Part shown: in pieces, positions 5,880 to 9,421 of the stretch
Position numbering within the stretch: the first letter of the stretch is position 1
Layout of the letters: each line of letters starts with the position of its first letter
NCBI GenBank assembly: GCA_002402275.1
Contig: DHFN01000208.1
Location: 1 to 9,421 of the forward strand
Length of the DNA stretch: 9,421 nucleotides
Direction: 5' to 3'
DNA from: Anaerolineales bacterium UBA4823
Lineage (GTDB): Bacteria; Chloroflexota; Anaerolineae; Anaerolineales; UBA4823
Notes under the pieces: model-generated
What the model was told of the DNA's origin: nothing
Seen by the model: the letters and a program-made list of their open reading frames with translations, nothing else
Databases searched by the model: none
Translations under genes and position numbers: made by a program

Positions 5880-7184
5880 CTACTTGTATAAGCTGATCGA
5901 AGGCTTTTTAATAAAGGTGCTGTCTTCATTATAAGTCACATTGAAACTGCCATTCCCATCCCCATAAACCCGTTTGGCAATAATCTGCCCCACCACAGTG
6001 GTTTCATCCGGATCCACCCCGCCTCCGCGAGCTTGGACGGTGGCATTCAACCCATATATCAACCCATGGATCGCATCCCCCCCATTGCCGCGCACTTCAA
6101 ACGTTGAGGTATTATTGCGTGCCATAAAGACAGCCATACCGATATATGTGCAGCTGGCGGTTCTCTCGCCGGCAGTTCCTAGACAGTTACTGCTAGTAGG
6201 TGCTGAGATAACCATGCCGGCATTTCCGGTATAATCCAACCCCCCATTCACAAAATAAAAAACCACTCCATCGCCTTGAATTACCCCGCTTCCAGAGATA
6301 TGAACATCCCCATAGATGCAGTAAATACCCGGTTGATAGGTTCCAGGTCCAATAGAGGGCTCACTATGCCGGCCATAAGAACCTGGGGAAAACACTCCTC
6401 CCGATACGGATCCAACTTGTGTGCATTGTGGTTCTGGCAGATCTGCCAAAGGGTCATCAATTGTTTCACCTAAATTCAAATTAATGTCTATCGGATTCGG
6501 AGAAACTTTAGGCTGACCGGCATAATCTACGCTGCCGACACTGGCAATGTGAGCGCCATCGTGGGCAATAATGCCCGGAGCATAAGTCGCAGAAGGAGGA
6601 TCTATGGAACAACGATCTGATTCACTTTCTGGCGCATTTAAAAATATTCCTCCTTGATAGGTTTCCACCGAACCACTATTTCCACCTCCATTGATCATGG
6701 CTAAGTGACCTCCTTCGGAAGTACAATCCCCCATGGCAACGATGGCATACCCAGGCATAGCTGGTTGACTGATATACACCCTGGCGACTGCTTTGACATG
6801 GTTTTGCAATAGTCCTCGATAAACAAATTGAGAAAAAGCAGCTTTGGTGGTGGCGGTTATTTCTGAACTGACCAGGTAATACCTGCCAAACAGATCCTGA
6901 AGTGGTCCGCTCACGGCACCGCTCACCTCGCTGCCAGAATATCCATTTCCACCCGCACTGGCACGGACCGCCTGCAGGATCACCGTATCCGATTTGTTAT
7001 TGGCTTTCTGTAATGCCCCAGACAAAGCCGAAGCATCGGCAGCATTTTGAGCATGGCGACGGTCACTGTAAAGCATTCCCCCATCAATAGCTAAAGCAGT
7101 GAAACCTAATAAAACAACCATTGCCAAAGCGATTAGAACAATGGCTTGTCCTTTTTCCTTATTTTTAATTTCTGGTCTTTCCAT
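5880..7184 (-). CDS. TadG-like pilus-assembly protein with Gly-rich, probably beta-helical body
   Basis: From the ATG at 7184 the product has 434 residues. GAGG six bases upstream decides this start over a TTG seven codons earlier. The N-terminus is of the TadE/G-like (Tad_1) type: KGQAI at 11-15, a hydrophobic helix at about 14-33 ending in AIDGG, then the polar stretch DRRHAQNAADASALSGAL. Residues about 145-425 are Gly-, Ser- and aromatic-rich with short repeating hydrophobic strands (PGIYCIYGDVHISGSG, VIQGDGVVFYFVNGG), suggesting a solenoid or beta-sandwich surface domain. There are six Cys (154, 192, 254, 289, 334, 345), all beyond the membrane helix. There is no VWA motif, unlike the other TadG-like protein here. 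Bacterial pilus-tip or surface proteins can have such bodies, but I cannot name the domain with certainty. Confidence 0.8.
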   Translation of the reverse strand: MERPEIKNKEKGQAIVLIALAMVVLLGFTALAIDGGMLYSDRRHAQNAADASALSGALQKANNKSDTVILQAVRASAGGNGYSGSEVSGAVSGPLQDLFGRYYLVSSEITATTKAAFSQFVYRGLLQNHVKAVARVYISQPAMPGYAIVAMGDCTSEGGHLAMINGGGNSGSVETYQGGIFLNAPESESDRCSIDPPSATYAPGIIAHDGAHIASVGSVDYAGQPKVSPNPIDINLNLGETIDDPLADLPEPQCTQVGSVSGGVFSPGSYGRHSEPSIGPGTYQPGIYCIYGDVHISGSGVIQGDGVVFYFVNGGLDYTGNAGMVISAPTSSNCLGTAGERTASCTYIGMAVFMARNNTSTFEVRGNGGDAIHGLIYGLNATVQARGGGVDPDETTVVGQIIAKRVYGDGNGSFNVTYNEDSTFIKKPSISLYK

Positions 7185-7282
7185 CGTAACCTCACTCGAG
7201 AACAAAATCCAATGCCGTTATCTGAAAATGGTACTGTTCCTCAAAAAATATTCACCCATAATAAAGTCCCATATCCGAGAGT

Positions 7283-7843
7283 TTAAGGGCATTCCTCAGC
7301 GCTTAAAATTGTATCCTGTATTTCGGCAGTAATTGCCACGGTCTGAGAACCAACAATCGTACCCATAAACGGCATGATCAGGGGAAAATCTTGATAAGTG
7401 ACCCGAATTTTGATGAGATTTCCTGGTTCGGGTACAGTTCCACTACAATCGCTATCCCCAAAAAAAGTGACAAACTTACAAGTGATATTCACATTGGGGT
7501 CGTTTGCCAGATCTACCGGTGAATTCGAACTACTTTTGACATGCTGGATAATCGCGTCGACATCCCCTGGACAGATCGCACCGAACACAGCCCCTTCTTG
7601 AGCAGCATCGCGTAAAGCAATGTAAGTAAAGAAAGCCCGTCCCAGATCTACAATGCCCGATACCAACAATAATAAAATGACTGCTCCCATTGCAAATTCA
7701 ACCAGGCTTTGACCTCTTTCGGTTCGTTTCTGGATGCTGTTCATGATCTCTTGGCTCCCAAGCCCATTGTCCAAAGTGCTGTATTGAATTTGATCTTTTT
7801 GATCATAGCCTGGGTTAATTCCCTTTAATCCTTGGTAATTCAT
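7283..7843 (-). CDS. Short TadE-like pseudopilin
   Basis: The 186-residue product contains a compact TadE domain: RG44-QSLVE-F with Glu at +5, a hydrophobic helix at about 50-66 (FAMGAVILLLLVSGIVDLG), and the family-typical FFTYIALRDAAQEGAVFG. It ends with little more than the core domain and has no Thr/Pro tail. Four Cys are present (91, 122, 133, 185). The start at 7843 is favoured because it follows the upstream stop by 9 bases with GTGAGG in between, implying coupling. However, this gives an unusually long leader of about 44 residues. An internal ATG at 7744 (MNSIQKRTERG) gives a more usual leader length; a small inverted repeat (7750-7762, cttgg-ctc-ccaag) lies just before it. The family call is firm, the start less so. 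Confidence 0.85.
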   Translation of the reverse strand: MNYQGLKGINPGYDQKDQIQYSTLDNGLGSQEIMNSIQKRTERGQSLVEFAMGAVILLLLVSGIVDLGRAFFTYIALRDAAQEGAVFGAICPGDVDAIIQHVKSSSNSPVDLANDPNVNITCKFVTFFGDSDCSGTVPEPGNLIKIRVTYQDFPLIMPFMGTIVGSQTVAITAEIQDTILSAEECP

Positions 7844-7852
7844 ACATCCTCA

Positions 7853-8965
7853 CTAACGGTTGGCAGTTGCAGTACATCCGTTATCAAATTTCACTAAAAT
7901 GGTATATCCACTATCGGCGGCGGTTTTATTAGAAGCAAACCAAAATTGCATCAACGAGCTGGAATTCCCTTGGACTTGTCGAATCAGTTCAGTTCCAGCA
8001 ATCCACTGCGCAGAGGAGATTGTGATGGGTGAAGTGGTGTTTCCAATCATTTCCCAAATTTTGTTGAGATTCATCAATAAAGTGTCGAAAGTATGATTTT
8101 GATTAGCCCCGTTTGGCCAGGTGAAGGTAATTTCTTCCACTCGAATGGCAACGTTCATCCCATTTTGAATATCAAGTTTTATGGAGTGTACTTGAGGATT
8201 TTGAAACGCCAGGCTAATGGCACTACAAGCTGGCGTAGGGGTCAATGTATTGGTAGAAGTGGCAGTAGGAGTTAAGGTGGAGGTAAGAGTTGGGGTCTTC
8301 GTGGCGGTGTTGGTGGGAGTCAGAGTAACTCCTTCGGTGGGCGTGGGTGTATGGGTATGGGTCGCAGTTGGGGTATTGGTCTGAGTAGGGGTATTAGTAT
8401 GAGTGGGAGTGCTGGTAGGAGTTGGTGTAGAGGTTACAGTAGCGGTTTCTACTAAGGGTAAAATAGCGACTCCTGCGGTTACATCTTTTATAATCGTTCG
8501 AGCTGATGTGGCATTGATTGGAAAATCCGGTAGGGAGACCAGGGGTAACAACGCCTGGAACGCGCCATTGACGGTTACTTTGATCCGATCGCCCAATAGC
8601 GTGATGTCTGGACCCATCGTGCTATCCGGAGGACAACTACCATAGATGGTTCCATCCTGATGCTGGTATTCGATAATGATATCCTCATCTTCCAAGCCTG
8701 CTAAAACCGCAATATTTTCCGCGGCTAGCCGGATCCCAGCACAATCCCGATAATAGGGGATTCCGGCGCTATTAGTTCCTACCGCACTGCCATAACGCGC
8801 TGCTTCACGGGCAGTTGAGACAACCACGATATAGGTAAATAATGCTCGCCCGAGTTCAATAATCCCGAATATTAACAAGAGCAAAATTGGCAGAACCAGG
8901 GCAAATTCAACCATCCCCTGCCCTAATTTACGTGCAGATTTTTTGACCATTCTCTTATTCACCAT
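7853..8965 (-). CDS. TadE-like pseudopilin with Thr/Pro linker and C-terminal capping domain
   Basis: The 370-residue product starts with a basic leader, then G15-QGMVE-F and a hydrophobic helix at about 21-39 (ALVLPILLLLIFGIIELG), the TadE signature. Residues 50-174 form the TadE body. Residues 175-245 are a Thr-Pro linker (TPTHTNTPTQTNTPT), and 246-370 are a separate domain beginning PACSAISLAF and ending NGCTATANR. Its two Cys (247 and 364) could close it by a disulfide. The domain is rich in alternating hydrophobic residues and several N-x-S/T sites, so a beta-sandwich is plausible; I do not recognise its family. It is the first gene of the cluster. The ATG at 8965 has no clear ribosome-binding site and lies in very AT-rich DNA; GTG 8962 or ATG 8950 (AAGAGA just before) are alternatives. 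Confidence 0.85.
   Translation of the reverse strand: MVNKRMVKKSARKLGQGMVEFALVLPILLLLIFGIIELGRALFTYIVVVSTAREAARYGSAVGTNSAGIPYYRDCAGIRLAAENIAVLAGLEDEDIIIEYQHQDGTIYGSCPPDSTMGPDITLLGDRIKVTVNGAFQALLPLVSLPDFPINATSARTIIKDVTAGVAILPLVETATVTSTPTPTSTPTHTNTPTQTNTPTATHTHTPTPTEGVTLTPTNTATKTPTLTSTLTPTATSTNTLTPTPACSAISLAFQNPQVHSIKLDIQNGMNVAIRVEEITFTWPNGANQNHTFDTLLMNLNKIWEMIGNTTSPITISSAQWIAGTELIRQVQGNSSSLMQFWFASNKTAADSGYTILVKFDNGCTATANR
8231..8443 (-). repeat. Thr/Pro-coding tandem repeats (internal linker)
   Basis: Plus-strand reading shows runs of gtnggngt triplets (gtgggagtgctggtaggagt, ggggtattggtctgagtagg) that encode TPTxTxTPT on the minus strand. It is shorter and more degenerate than the tail repeat at 1992-2789, and it joins two globular parts instead of ending the protein. 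Confidence 0.8.
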
Positions 8966-9052
8966 AAAATAATATAAATCATTATTATTCGGATAGGCTT
9001 TACAATTCTGTCGAATTAACCATGTAACATTCTCGTCATTTAATCGTTAAAT

Positions 9053-9080
9053 AAAAACTCCCCATTTTGATCTGGGGAGT
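9053..9080 (-). terminator. Intrinsic terminator upstream of the Tad cluster
   Basis: On the minus strand actcccc (9080-9074) pairs with ggggagt (9063-9057) around a 10-base loop, followed at once by TTTT, A, then TTT. It lies about 90 bases upstream of the first Tad-like gene, ending transcription from the right, or acting as an attenuator in a leader if the operon promoter is further right. In the plus direction the T-run begins about ten bases later, so minus is favoured. Confidence 0.8.
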
Positions 9081-9421
9081 CATAAATCTCTTTTTCTTAT
9101 ATTTTTCTTGCGCTTGTTATTCATCTTTTGCCTAATATTTTATCATTTTTAATTATAACCGAAATGGTTCCAGATTAGCTGATCAAAACCTAGGTTTTCT
9201 CCACTAGGATATTCTTTCAATATTCGGCTATACCGCCGGAAGGCAGCATCCGAAGATGAAATAACATTATATAATCAGGTCAGCTCTCCAGGCAGTCAAG
9301 ACCGGCACCGAACTGATGCGTTGGAGCCCATTTTCGAGATTGGTTCAGTGAATTTGTAGCTCACGTTTGTAACGGGATGTTCTTGTGGTAATTTGGCTTC
9401 CGCCTTCTCCAGCGGAGGTCC
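9081..9421. other. Gene-poor, hairpin-rich region at the right edge
   Basis: I see no convincing gene in these 341 bases. The first 90 bases are AT-rich; a 14-codon basic frame (MNNKRKKNIRKRDL, minus strand, about 9084-9128) is present but unsupported. From 9185 on there are several inverted repeats: a 14-bp palindrome (9185-9198), a 47-base hairpin (9215-9261), GGC-a-CC-g-AAC / GTT-GG-a-GCC (9303-9327), and cttccgc/gcggagg near 9399-9418. TATAAT-like sequence occurs at about 9270 on both strands, without a well-spaced -35. The density of stems suggests a structured RNA or leader, but I match it to no known RNA family. Confidence 0.4.
9215..9261. repeat. 47-base imperfect inverted repeat (long hairpin)
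   Basis: On the plus strand tttcaatattcgg-ct-ataccgcc (9215-9237) pairs with ggcagcat-ccgaagatgaaa (9242-9261) across a ggaa loop. It has about 18 pairs including G-U wobbles, with one 2-base bulge and small mismatches. It could fold as RNA from either strand. No T-run follows it on either strand, so it is not a terminator. Confidence 0.7.

Noticed and set aside
9084..9128. 14-codon basic minus-strand frame just before the terminator
   Set aside because: It is too short and its Lys/Arg content follows from AT-rich purine runs. No ribosome-binding site or conservation can be shown.
9260..9280. Promoter with TATAAT near 9270
   Set aside because: On the plus strand no -35 lies at 16-18 bases. 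On the minus strand TTGACT lies about 22 bases away, too far.
9296..9421. 41-codon minus-strand frame open to the right edge
   Set aside because: A run this long without stops is expected by chance. The other two frames stop nearby, no family features are visible, and it overlaps the hairpins.

Overview
The window looks like a piece of a chromosome from an uncultured or environmental bacterium, most likely Chloroflexota (class Anaerolineae). This placement is inference. It rests on several TadE/TadG-type pseudopilins carrying long Thr-Pro tails (TPTxTxTPT), a habit typical of that group, together with moderate base composition and promoters that seem to give leaderless mRNAs. All convincing genes lie on the minus strand.

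Layout, left to right. (1) Positions 1-429 hold an array of 88-89 bp units, each able to fold into a long hairpin, with two unit types alternating A-B-A-B-A. It ends exactly at the argG stop codon and runs off the left edge. (2) 430-1689 is argG, argininosuccinate synthase. (3) 1690-1896 is the argG leader: a sigma70-like promoter, a 33-codon reading frame with clustered Arg codons, and mutually exclusive stems that end in an intrinsic terminator. This is the layout of ribosome-mediated (trp-type) attenuation. (4) 1989-8965 is a tight array of six Tad-type pseudopilin or minor-pilin genes, read right to left: TadE with Pro/Thr linker and capping domain, short TadE, TadG with a Gly-rich beta-rich body, TadE, TadG with a von Willebrand A (VWA) domain, and TadE with a 266-residue Thr/Pro tail. 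A second promoter precedes the fourth gene. (5) 9053-9080 is an intrinsic terminator on the minus strand, and 9081-9421 is gene-poor and rich in hairpins.

How it works together (inference). The six Tad-like proteins share a membrane-anchored N-terminal helix of type IV pseudopilin type and should be exported by a Tad/Flp-type machine. No ATPase, TadB/TadC, secretin, prepilin peptidase or Flp major pilin is present here, so that machine must be encoded elsewhere. The products look like a surface fibre or adhesin set, with mucin-like stalks, a MIDAS-bearing VWA domain and many cysteines. argG has its own promoter and attenuator and is probably not functionally tied to the Tad cluster. The attenuator would also stop read-through from the Tad operon, which lacks a strong terminator of its own.

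The most notable item is the argG leader. A predicted arginine-sensing leader peptide starts one base after the predicted transcription start, and its Arg codons sit in the strand that would sequester the antiterminator.
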